From NCBI GenBank assembly GCA_038496445.1, contig JALMLS010000424.1:1-64000 (forward strand): a DNA stretch of 64,000 bases. Reading direction: 5' to 3'. The position numbers were made by a program, and so were the translations under genes. Under the pieces are notes generated by a model. The model was not told where the DNA came from. It ran no database searches and saw nothing but the letters and a program-made list of their open reading frames with translations. Numbering within the stretch: the first letter of the stretch is position 1; every line of letters begins with the position of its first letter. Positions 23,190-33,192 of this stretch are shown in pieces. The DNA comes from Trichosphaerium sp. ATCC 40318. Its lineage: Eukaryota > Discosea > Flabellinia > Trichosidae.

Positions 23190-24593
23190 TGCTTTTGACT
23201 TGTCTTTATATTGATAAATTAGAGCTCTGTCAAAGAACGGAAATAAGTCAAGCGGATTTCTGGCGTAATTTCAAAAATGCGTGGTCGGGCAGGAAACACA
23301 ACTACCCCAAAAGCAACGTCACCTTTGAACTGAGCGATAGAACGCTTATAGACCTATTGACACGTTCTTTTTAATGAGTTAAGCTTTGTACATATACCAT
23401 GGTTGATTTTGGGACCGTGCCGGTTCGTTTTTCAGGTGCTTTCAGCGTCTAGGCACGTGATATAATGGATAACGAGTACCAAAAGGGTTTTTTCTTCTTT
23501 CATTTGTTTAAACCAACTTACGTAACGCTACACTACTATTGTACCGTAAACAAGAACAATAGATGCTTGTGGGCATGGTTAATTCAAGCGTAGAAGGTAG
23601 TACTAACGCGTTTATGTTTTCACTGACAAAGCGTGCTTTGCGCATAGTTTTCTATTGATTATGTCTCTGGACCGCATCTAGTTGAGATCCAACAAAACAA
23701 AGCTATGTTGTCCTACGTTTTCAGCCTATTCAAAGAGGTTGAAGGCTTCAACTTTTACAGCTGTAGTTGCTAGCTTCCTCTACATTAAAGTTGAAAACTT
23801 GGGTGCAACTCTGAGGTAAGTCACAATTAGCCTTGCGCTAAGCTGTATCATTAAACACTAAGCATCAAGCCTTGGGCTCTGTTTCAGACAGCATAGATCT
23901 AGACTCAAACTAATATAGTTTACACGAGTTGATACAATTTTTAAGTATCATTCTCGTGTACAATGTGCGTTGCCACGATCCTTAAAAGATTAAGGCTATC
24001 CTTTACAACGAATCTGAGTATGTCTGATTTTTTTCCTATTCGCTCTTTTAAAGATCAATTGGGTTTGCTGTACACACAATCGCGTTTACACTCATATTGG
24101 TGGAGGTATTTCCTGTATGTTGGTAAATCATTCACCTTAGTAACCTTTGTTTAAGTTCATTGCACAATCAGATAAGGTGCTTATGTTATTCGTTCATTGT
24201 GCTTTATCTCGTACCTTTAATCACTGTTCTTGCCATATTACTCCCAAAGGTAGTATGTTATACGTGGTGGTATATGACGTCTGGCTTCACATCAACAAAG
24301 TCAACAGTGTCCAAGCAATCAGATACTACTGACCATCTGTAGTGGAGACTGAAGTAAAGGAGGAAGAAAGTAAGATAATGATTTCATATCTTAGGATGTG
24401 AAACTAGTGCAAAAGTAATATCTGCTGCTCCATTAAGTAACGAAAAATAAACATTATCAAACAACTAAAAGAGGATGCCAGTTTATTTTGTGCAATCTGT
24501 TACAAGCGCGAAAATAGAAACACTACAAGGCAAAGCACAGTGATTAGGTTTATTACTGAACCAAAGAATAAACCTAAAGACCTACAGCCAGTG
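23190..24593. other. About 1.4 kb with no gene I can support
   Basis: Scattered open frames are present, including one on the plus strand at 24160-24342 with a strongly hydrophobic stretch (SFIVLYLVPLITVLAILLP), but I cannot link it to neighbouring exons. A CACGTG lies near 23455. It may contain remnants of a membrane-protein gene. Confidence 0.4.
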
Positions 24594-25070
24594 TTAGTAG
24601 CATATACGATATGATAATGTGCACATTTTTTTCCTTAACTCAGACTTCTTGACATTACATAAATAAAATCCAAGTAGTGCACAACAAGCACCCAGCAAAC
24701 CCAATATTAACTCTACTATAAACCCAATCATAAAGTATGCATCACAAAACCACCTGAATCCCTTTGCAATCATCATCCCACACAACTCCAGTTGTGATGG
24801 TGGCTTTGTTAATGGTTTATTATATGGTACTGCTCTAGAAAAATCAGCTGGTGGGACAGTGGGATAAGTCTGTTCAACAATTGGAGTTGATATTGTATTG
24901 TAAGTTTTTGGTATAATGACCTCCTGTTCAATAGTAATCGTAGTCCTCTATAAAATGTTAATGTGGTTACCATGTGAAGAAATTTGTGATGCTTGACCCA
25001 ATACAATATTATGTACATCGATTGTTATTTGGGTTTGCACTACTTTTTGCAAAATCGATAAGATGATTGA
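24594..25070 (-). CDS. C-terminal exons of a membrane protein (5' part missing or displaced)
   Basis: Two exons (24971-25070 and 24594-24947) splice into VVQTQITIDVHNIVLGQASQ, then TTITIEQEVIIPKTYNTIST, a Pro-rich juxtamembrane stretch (PTVPPADFSRAVPYNKPLTK), a transmembrane helix (GFIVELILGLLGACCALLGF) and a short basic tail ending SYRICY. This is the membrane anchor and tail of a type I surface protein. A transposon copy begins at 25282, so the upstream exons are either very small, removed, or displaced. It could be the lost C-terminus of the vWA gene on the same strand at 28.6-33.2 kb, which has no anchor of its own that I can find. Confidence 0.5.
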
Positions 25071-25281
25071 CTAAAAAATGAGCTGTTACAAAAATTTTTT
25101 TTACAAAAGGCCACCAAAAGAACGGATTTCAAAGAAATATAACATGTTGCCTGAAATGTAGTGCAAACCCCATTCTGTTTTTTCCCATGTTTCGTAACGC
25201 TACACTGATGGAGTTTTCTAAAACGACATGCACTGTTTGTAGTAGAAACAATAATGCAGATAGCACGTGATCAAATTAAGT

Positions 25282-26317
25282 CAGGGCTGAAACTCAACAA
25301 GGCATTTTTGGACAATGCCTAGGCATTTTCATCAAATAATGCCTTATTTTTTACAAAAATGCCTAGTTTTTGCCTCATTCAAAAAGGCAAATACAAGGCA
25401 ATGCCTTATTTTTTGCTCCAAAAATGCCTTATATTTGATAAAAAATGCTTGCATCTGGTACACAAGATTGCAATGGTTTTGCCTGCATATTTTAAGGAAT
25501 TATGCCTTCAAATTAGGGCATAACTCATGCATCAATGCCTTATTTTGAAGGCAAAAAGAAAGCATTGTCATAGTCTACAGTGCCTAATAAACCAGGGCAT
25601 TTTCAGGTAATAACACAACTATTTATTTTATAATACAGTACACATACAATACACAAAACTCCTAAGTCCACATTTGAAAAAACCTTAAAGAAAATATGAG
25701 ATGGTGTAGAAAAAAAAAAAAAAAAACTTACCTTGTAGTGTTAGAATTCCGCGGTCCTGGAAATATCGCGGAGTTCACTCCTACTACTATTGTAGGTGAT
25801 ATAGGGTGCTGCGGTTCGTTTGGCAGTGGTTTCGTCTAATTTCATGAATTACTAAGAGCGCTAGATGCCTATCTATATAAAACGTCAGTAGGTGATGTGA
25901 AAAAAAAAGTGTAAAAGTTGTTTGACTGTTACTTACCTTAAACCACTTCCTTAATGTGATCAGTCCTATGATATAGTATAGGCAATGCCTTATATATCAA
26001 TTAAAATACAAGGCATATATTGCTTAAAAAAATAAGGCATAATAAAGGCATAAAGTACTTGCAATACAGGGCATTACTTGATTTTATGCAATGCCAAAAA
26101 ATGCAATACAAGGCATTACCTGATTTTATGCAATGCCAAAAGATGCCCAAAAATGCCTGGTATTAATGCCTTTTTGATGAAGGCATTGCCTTTTTGTAAA
26201 AATGCCTTATTTTATTGGGCATTGCCAAATGCAAATGCCTTGATTTTGCCATCTGATGCCAAATGTTAGAAATATGCATCATTTTTTAAGGCAATGCCTA
26301 GCTGAGTTTCAGCCCTG
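25282..26317 (+). mobile_element. Non-autonomous DNA transposon, copy 1
   Basis: 1,036 bp bounded by terminal inverted repeats CAGGGCTGAAACTCA and its complement, flanked by the 2-bp direct repeat GT (25280-25281 and 26318-26319). Both sub-terminal regions are packed with the self-complementary words AAGGCATTGCCTT and GGCATTTTTGCC; a central unique part has a poly-A tract followed by TAGTGTTAGAATTCCGCGG. No transposase is encoded: the short open frames arise from the repeated words. Inserted just upstream of the membrane-protein exons. Confidence 0.88.
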
Positions 26318-26552
26318 GTTTAGAATTTTATACGTACGTATACTGCCATGGATATATTCGCCTTTTATTCGCTTAGCTTGGAGGAAGTCTGCAAAGTGCT
26401 AATTTTGTTATTTTTGTTGGTGTAAACAGATTGACTAGGACGTTTTTTTGGTCACTATCTTGTCATGATTGGTAGCATTTTGGTAAAGCCAACATGGCGC
26501 TAAAGCGCAAAGTATGTGAGCTTAAACAATTGGGACTAACAACATCTGTTAG

Positions 26553-26873
26553 TTGATTAGAGGTACAAAAGACTGTAGTATTCTGGAGCAGATTCCCGTT
26601 GAGCTTCAGCTTATTATTACAGAGCTAGACGCTGATATTTATATTCTATGGCCTTTACTATCAAAACAAACATCACAAACACGATTTAATTACAACCTTG
26701 ACAAACACGGAAAGTGGCTATGTTATAGCTATTACAGAGGCATGTACAAAAAATACCAGGAAACGTGGTATTGTGGTAAACTACATGGAGCTTTTAAACA
26801 ATACTACAAAAGTGGCAAACTGTCAGAGCTTAGTCATTATGTTGATGGTGTCCTTGAAGGGGAGCTCAGTAGA
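26553..26873 (+). pseudogene. F-box/MORN-variant repeat gene, fragment 1 of 3
   Basis: Starts MIRGTKDCSILEQIPVELQ with an F-box-like helix, followed by tyrosine-rich units such as GAFKQYYKSGKLSELSHYVD, the YwqK-type MORN variant seen in protist and giant-virus proteins. The unit length is 24 residues. The last complete codons are GAG CTC AGT AGA at 26862-26873; the unit then stops mid-way and resumes at 28015 in the correct frame and unit position. I therefore treat it as an exon or fragment interrupted by an insertion, not a finished protein. Confidence 0.7.
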
Positions 26874-26874
26874 T

Positions 26875-28013
26875 ACAGTGGTAAATTTAAATTGGGGTTT
26901 TTAAGGGATTCCGTCTTAAAATCCTAAGGATTTATAAGCGGAAAATCTCTTCCTTTATTCCTATGGAATCCGGACGGAATTCCCTATGGAATCTGAATGG
27001 AATTCCCTATGGAATCCGGATGGAATTCCTTAAAGAATCTGGACGGAATTCCTTAAGGATTAACAACGGAATTCCCAATGGATTTTTTATGAAATTCCAA
27101 ACAAATTACCTTGAAATACTTTACAATATTTACATCAAGTCTTGTAGCACAAAATTCGTTTTATTTACCAATGATAATTTAGTTACGAAACGCAAATGTT
27201 CCACACGCTATCGTGTACAGGTCAAACTCATCAAATCTTTCCAATCTTTGGCCAAGAATTTTATCGCACCTGGTATCGCAATCATAAACTGCTAATAACG
27301 CATTTGTAGAAGCTAAAATAAGAAAAGAGTAGTTTTTTGATAAATTAAATGGAAATAACCTTCAAAAACAATGTACTTGAGATTAATGCCCTAAATGCGT
27401 GTCCTAGTGGTGTGTAAAGGCCTTTGAAATGCTTTACAAGCCTCAAAACAGATTAGTAAGCGATATAGAAATATTGCTGCTAACAAAAATCACCAAAATA
27501 CTTATCTTGCTTACTTTTTGATTTAACGTCTTTTTGTTGTATCCATTGGTTTTCTACACCAATAAAAGGGTGACGATGTGGTTTACTAAAAAAAAACTTG
27601 GTTAGGTAAGGCTTTGATAGTTGTCGAAATAATGAATAATTTTGAATTTTCACCAAAAATATTTTTCAAAGGAATTCTCACAAAATCCATATGGAATTTC
27701 GTTAAAAATCCCTATGGAATTCCATTAAAAATCCCAAGGGAATTCCCTACAAAATCCATATGGAATTCTGTTAAAAATCCCTTCAATTATTCCCATTGAT
27801 ATGCTGCCAACATTTGCCAATATTGTTGTTTGGGATTTTTTTACAAATCCCAAGGAATTCCTTATTTTAATGGAATATAGCAGAAATCCCATCAAAAATC
27901 CAATCGAAAATTCAGATTGCTTAGGGATTTTTTCCACAATTCTGCTAAAATCCTTAAAAAACACGGAATTTAACAGGATTCCAGAGGAAAATCCCGTTTT
28001 TAATTTACTACTG
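26875..28013 (+). mobile_element. 1.14 kb insertion rich in GGAATTCC palindromes inside the F-box/MORN gene
   Basis: The two ends are imperfect inverted repeats: ACAGTGGTAAATTT at the left and AAATT...ACTACTG at the right (the complement reads CAGTAGTAAATT). A 2-bp duplication AT (26873-26874 and 28014-28015) is possible. The interior at 26960-27085 and 27660-27980 is built from degenerate copies of words such as GGAATTCC, TCCATATGGA and AAAATCCC. A middle part (27090-27620) looks unique and has no gene I recognise. Removing the element and one AT restores the MORN register. Confidence 0.65.
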
Positions 28014-28014
28014 A

Positions 28015-28155
28015 TGGTATGACAATGATCAAAAAAAAGAAGAGATTGTTTATTCGAATGGTAAGAAGAATGGTGATTATAAAAGTTGGTACAGAAATGG
28101 TAATAAGAAGATGGAGTGTTGTTATATTGATGGTAAAAAGAATGGAGAATATCAG
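28015..28155 (+). pseudogene. F-box/MORN gene, fragment 2 of 3
   Basis: Open frame beginning WYDNDQKKEEIVYSNGKKN, then DYKSWYRNGNKKMECCYIDG and KKNGEYQ. Added to the end of fragment 1 it completes one 24-residue unit exactly, and it ends four residues into the next unit. Downstream the frame runs at once into palindromic GGTATATACC sequence. Confidence 0.7.
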
Positions 28156-28400
28156 GTCTAAAATTTTAAGTGGTATATACCACTTTTTTTTTGGTATATA
28201 CCTTTTTTTTAGAGAAAATGGTATTATACGTGGTATATACCACTTACAATATACCATTTTTTAAGGAATTAAGTGAAACAGAAATCAGTTTTATCTTCCT
28301 TTTTGACTTCTCATTTGTTTCAAATAACAACAAATGGCATATACCAAAAAAAAGAGATATATACCAATTTGTTAAAACTTGCATAGGTATCTAAGAAAGC
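28156..28400. repeat. Left array of GGTATATACC palindromes
   Basis: Contains several perfect or near-perfect TGGTATATACCA words separated by A/T runs (for example around 28171, 28190 and 28230, and degenerate ones at 28337-28365). It abuts MORN fragment 2 on the left. A minus-strand open stretch with TRCFLRYLCK, possibly vWA-gene sequence, lies just to the right. Confidence 0.8.
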
Positions 28401-28599
28401 ATCGTGTTACACTGTCATTTACATTGCAATGGTCATATTTCATGGCCACTGCAATACAAACGGCAAACACATTTTACAGGTTGATAACACCAGTTGTAAG
28501 CCTCAGCGGTAGATGTTGTTACTTGTAAAGATAGTCAGTAAAGGATAAATACAGTCAGTTGGAATGTGTTTTATAAAGTTAAATACCAAATGTGTGGAT

Positions 28600-31500
28600 G
28601 AAATGCTTCATTTGTATACACCAATTTTAAGTACATCAAGTGAAGGTGCTTCTTGTAGGTACATCAAGTGTAGGCACATCAAATGAAAGCACTTCAGTTG
28701 TAGGTACATCAGGTGTAAGCACATCGAGTGAAAGCGCAGTATATCAGGTGTAGGCGCATCGAGTGAAAGCGCTTCAGTTGTAGGTACATCAGGTGTAGGC
28801 GCATCGAGTGAAAGCGCTTCAGTTGTAGGTACATCAGGTGTAAGCACATCGAGTGAAAGCGCAGTATATCAGGTGTAGGCGCATCGAGTGAAAGCGCTTC
28901 AGTTGTAGGTACATCAGGTGTAGGCACATCAAGTGAAAGCGCTTTATATCAGGTGTAAGCGCATCGAGTGAAAGTGCTGTACATCAGGTGAGGCAGTATA
29001 TCAGGTGTAAGTGCATTGAGTGAAAGTGCAGTTTATCGGGTGTAGGTGCATCAAGTAAAAGCGCAGTTTATCGGGTGTAGGTGCATCGAGTGAAAGCGCA
29101 GTTTATCGGGTGTAGGTGCATCGAGTGAAAGCGCAGTTTATCGGGTGTAGGTGCATCGAGTGAAAGCACTTCAGTTGTAGGTACACCAGGTGTAGGCGCA
29201 TCAAGTGAAAGCACTTCAGTTGTAGGTACATCAAATGTAGGCACATCAAGTGAAGGTGCTTTAGTTGTAAGAGCGTTTGTAGTTCGGACATCAGTAATTG
29301 GAATATTTGTAGTAAAGAGAGGTAGGCGGTTGAGTTGTTGGTTAAAAACCTTGATTGATCTATGGAAAGGTCAGAACAATCTTCATTTAAAACTTTAATG
29401 TTTGAAATAAATGTACCTTTCTTATTTTTTTCTGGAAATTTTATTGTATAGCGAGGTAAAAGTTCACGTGATATAGAGTACGTACCACTATATATCCTAC
29501 ACCAAGAAGTGCTGGTGATGAGTTGAGTGCTAGTACAAGGAGGTATTTGCCAATATAAGCAACAAAGGTTGTGGAGCTTGTCCATGTTTGGAATCCAGAC
29601 TCAAAGAACTTTACAACAGCGCCAACCTGTACAGAATGTCAAAATGCTTCACATGTTACTTGAGTGTGTTGAGGGGTTGAACATTGCTGTAGGGGTTTGG
29701 GCATCGCTAGAAGGTTTTGGGCATCACTGGAGGGTTTGAGCATCACTGAAGGTGTTTGAACATCACTGAAGAGGTCTGAGCATCGCTGGAGGGGTTTGGG
29801 CATTTATGAAAAGGTCTGAGCATCGCTGAAGGGGTATGGACATTGTTGGAAAGGTTTGGGCATCACTGAAGAGGTTTGAGCATTGCTGGAGGAGTCTGGA
29901 CATCGCTGGAGGGGTTTGGACATTGATGAAGAGGTTTGAGCATCGCTGGAGGGGTTTGAGCATTGCTGGAAAGGTCTGGGCATCACTGAAGAGGTCTGAG
30001 CATTGCTGGAGGAGTTTGGACATCGCTGGAGGGGTTTGGACATTGTTGGAAAGGTCTGGGCATCACTGAAGGGGTTTGGACATTGATGAAGAGGTCTGAG
30101 CATCGCTGGAGGGGTTTGAGCATTGCTGGAAAGGTCTGGGCATCACTGAAGAGGTTTGAGCATCACTGAAGAGGTTTGAGCATTGCTGGAAAGGTCTGGG
30201 CATCACTGAAGAGGTTTGAGCATTGCTGGAGGGGTCTAAGCATTGCTGGAAAGGCCTGAGCATCACTGGAGGGGTATGGACATCGCTAGAGGGATCTGGC
30301 ATCATTGGAGGGTCTGGACATCGTTAAAGGGTTCTAAGCATCATTGAAGGGGTTTGAGCATCACTGGAGGTGTCTGGACATTGTTAGAGGATCTGACATC
30401 GCTGAAGGATTTACTTCCAGAAATTGGTAAAAGACTTCTACCAGTCTCGGCATACAGTTTTAATGCTGAGAAAATAAAGTAAGATACAAGTGAACAAACA
30501 ACAGTTGAAGGATTCATGAGCGTACCATTTTTACCAACTTTGAAGGCATTTACAAGTTGCTTAGCGGATCCTAGCAAATTTTCCCACTAAAATTAATGTC
30601 AGCACAGGGCTGAAACTCAACAAGGCATTTTTGGACAATGCCTAGGCATTTTCATCCAAATAATGCCTTATTTTTTACAAAAATGCCTAGTTTTTGCCTT
30701 ATTCAAAAAGGCAAATACAGGGCAATGCCTTATTTTTTGCTCCAAAAATGCCTTATATTTGATGAAAAATGCTTGCATCTGGTACACAAGATTGCAATGG
30801 TTTTGCCTGCATATTTTTAAGAATTATGCCCTTCAAATTAGGGCATAACTCATGCATCAATGCCTTATTTTAAAGGCAAAAAAAAAGCATTATCATAGTC
30901 TATAGTGCCTAATAAACCAGGGCATTTTCAGGTAATAACACAACTATTTATTTTATAATACAGTACACATACAATACACAAAACTCCTAAGTCCACATTT
31001 GAAAAAACCTTAAAGAAAATATGAGATGGTGTAGAAAAAAAAAAAAAAAAAACTTACCTTGTAGTGTTAGAATTCCGCGGTCCTGGAAATATCGCGGAGT
31101 TCACTCCTACTACTGTTGTAGGTGAAATAGGGTGCTGCGGTTCGTTTGGCGGTGGTTTCGTCTAATTTCATGAATTACTAAGAGCGATAGGTGCCTGTCT
31201 ATATAAAACGTCAGTAGGTGATGTGAAAAAAAAAGTGTAAAAGTTGTTTGACTGTTACTTACCTTAAACCACTTCCTTAATGTGATCAGTCCCTATGATA
31301 TAGTATAGGCAATGCCTTATATATGAATTAAAATACAAGGCATATAATGCTTAAAAAAATAAAGCATAATAAAGGCATAAAGTACTTGCAATACAGGGCA
31401 TTACTTGATTTTATGCAATGCCAAAAAATGCAATACAGGGCATTACTTGATTTTATGCAATGCCAAAAAATGCAATACAGGGCATTACCTGATTTTATGC

Positions 31501-33180
31501 AATGCCAAATAATGCCCAAAAATGCCTGGTTTTAATGCCTTTTTGATGAAGGCATTGCCTTTTTGTAAAAATGCCTTATTTTATTGGGCAATGCCAAATG
31601 CAAATGCCTTGATTTTGCCATCTGATGCCAAATGTTAGGAATATGCATCATTTTTTAAGGCAATGCCTAGCTGAGTTTCAGCCCTGCACAAAATCAAGAA
31701 TAAATCACGTGTTTTCCAAAAAAAAACTAGTCAGTCAACTTACCTCTGAGATTGATACTTCCAGATTCATCAAGAACCATGACAATATCAAAAACTTGTG
31801 CACACTCATCTGTACAACCATCATGCGAGGCTCTTTTAAAAAAAAAAGGTTAGTTGAAACAAACTGGTTTTTTTTGGTTAAAAACGTACTGATCTTCCAA
31901 AAAAGTATTGTTAGGGAAGGAAGAGCTCTACTCACGTTGATACTGTGCAACTCTTCGCTTGTAGAAGTGCATACGCAATTGTAGTCGCTTCAATCTTGCT
32001 TCAACTCGACCTAGGTTGCTGGTAAGCGCACTTGAACATAAAACAAGAAAACCCAAAACCAGTCTTTGAATTGGTACTAAATGATCTACCTCTTGTGATA
32101 AACTCTAGAAATGGTACTTGTTCCTCTGGTTCGTACTCAAAACCAAAAGGAGCAAATATCTCATCTATCGGCTATTAGCTACGAAAAACTGAATTATGTT
32201 AGCAATGCGCAAAAACTTAGAAAACAGTATGTGATTGGATGATAGCAAAGTAAACATTTTGATGGTTTTAGTTGGGTATGTACCTCATTTTGGGTTTATT
32301 TTGGGTTGGACGCTTTGTAGGCGCTGCAGCAGGTGAGGTACAACTGGCAAGACAACTAGCGTTTGGCTAGTTTTGGTCGCTTGAGAGAATTTAATGTATT
32401 TGCGCTGAAGGGTAAGTTATTTGAGGCTATAAAAATTGTTAGGCGTACCTCAGCATTTTTATTTCTCAACCATAAAAACTCTTGATGTAAATAGCCATTG
32501 GCATCTCATTTAGTTGCCCTATCAGTTCCAAAGCTATTTGTAAGTCAGAAAAAGCCTGGTCAGCAAATTTATTTTATCCCGGCCAAAAACAACAGCTGTA
32601 AGCACAAAATACTCGCAAAAATAAGTTACACAAATGTGTAAAGTGTCAGTGCTGAGGCTTGTTGTACAAGTCAGAAAACGAAGGGTTTGTAGAAATAATT
32701 TGAGTTTTTTAAATGAATGTCAAAGCCGTAGTACGTACCTCACATTCATAATCTAACGCAGGCACCTGCAAAACAATGTTGTTAAAAAGCTGGTAAAATA
32801 CCAGCGTTAAAATTAAACGTGCAAGTTGGGAAAAATAAATTTCCGTGTTTTGTTTTTTTATTTTCGTTGAAGTTTTTTTTTTCTTACCTGTTTGAAATGC
32901 ATTAATCTCCAGGATATTCGTTTGGAACCACGGTAATGAGAAAACAGCCATTGTTATAATAGCTGCTGGTATTGAAACTGATATCGTGAGGCCTGAACAA
33001 AATTTGTTAGAAAATGAAGCGTCCCGTGCTGTAAATAAACTAGTGTGTAATCAAACACGTTAAAACACTCGTGAGAAGTATTGTTAAAGCAAAACACAAC
33101 GTTTTAAAGTTCCTTACCTGCAAATAAGCCCAAATACGTATTTGCTGATGACAGTAGCAAACTAAGTATCAAAACCATAA
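28600..33180 (-). CDS. vWA-domain surface protein gene with mucin-like repeats (structure incomplete)
   Basis: Reading leftward: a hydrophobic exon MVLILSLLLSSANTYLGLFA (33180, signal peptide or transmembrane) joins LTISVSIPAAIITMAVFSLP and WFQTNILEINAFQ. Then come EIFAPFGFEYEPEEQVPFLE, a basic helix (GRVEARLKRLQLRMHFYKRR) and the vWA core FDIVMVLDESGSINLRG with the DxSxS metal site (about 31765-31800). The domain continues at about 30590 with ENLLGSAKQLVNAFKVGKN and at about 29630 with VGAVVKFFESGFQTWTSS and FVAYIG. The intron between the first two vWA exons holds transposon copy 2, and the next holds a 20-bp minisatellite. A Thr/Pro-rich stalk (PTTEALSLDAPTPD repeats) follows to about 28608. 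vWA domains mediate adhesion. No anchor is seen at the 3' end, and splice phases around the minisatellite do not close neatly, so it may be broken. Confidence 0.5.
28630..29280 (-). repeat. Coding minisatellite, about 45-bp unit plus shorter variants
   Basis: On the minus strand the 45-bp unit encodes a 15-residue motif (LSLDAPTPDVPTTEA). Shorter variants of roughly 30-35 bp, with TCGGGTGTAGGTGCATCGAG on the plus strand, occupy 28960-29160 and break the frame. It looks like a stalk-encoding repeat of the vWA gene that has expanded and partly degenerated. Confidence 0.8.
29690..30400. repeat. 20-bp minisatellite, about 35 units
   Basis: Unit consensus AGGTTTGGGCATCACTGAAG and variants (GAGGTCTGAGCATCGCTGGA). 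Since 20 is not divisible by three, one repeat reads through all three frames with few stops on the minus strand, producing long spurious open frames. Position and frame suggest it lies in an intron of the vWA gene. Confidence 0.88.
30605..31686 (+). mobile_element. Non-autonomous DNA transposon, copy 2
   Basis: 1,082 bp, same family and orientation as the copy at 25282, with the same CAGGGCTGAAACTCA termini and flanked by the 2-bp direct repeat CA (30603-30604 and 31687-31688). It is longer than the other two, in part through one extra GCAATACAGGGCATTACTTG-type unit near 31430-31470. It sits between two exons of the vWA gene, so it lengthens an intron without interrupting the protein. Confidence 0.88.
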
Positions 33181-33192
33181 CGACTGCCTTTA

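Noticed and set aside
25315-26269. Open frames with NALFYWALPNANALI-like text inside the transposon copies
   Set aside because: They consist of repeated GGCATTGCC words, occur identically in other copies, and resemble no protein.
29763-30305. Several long overlapping minus-strand open frames with PLQQCSNLFSDAQT-type repeats
   Set aside because: They come from a 20-bp minisatellite that happens to lack stops in all frames; nothing supports translation of any one frame.
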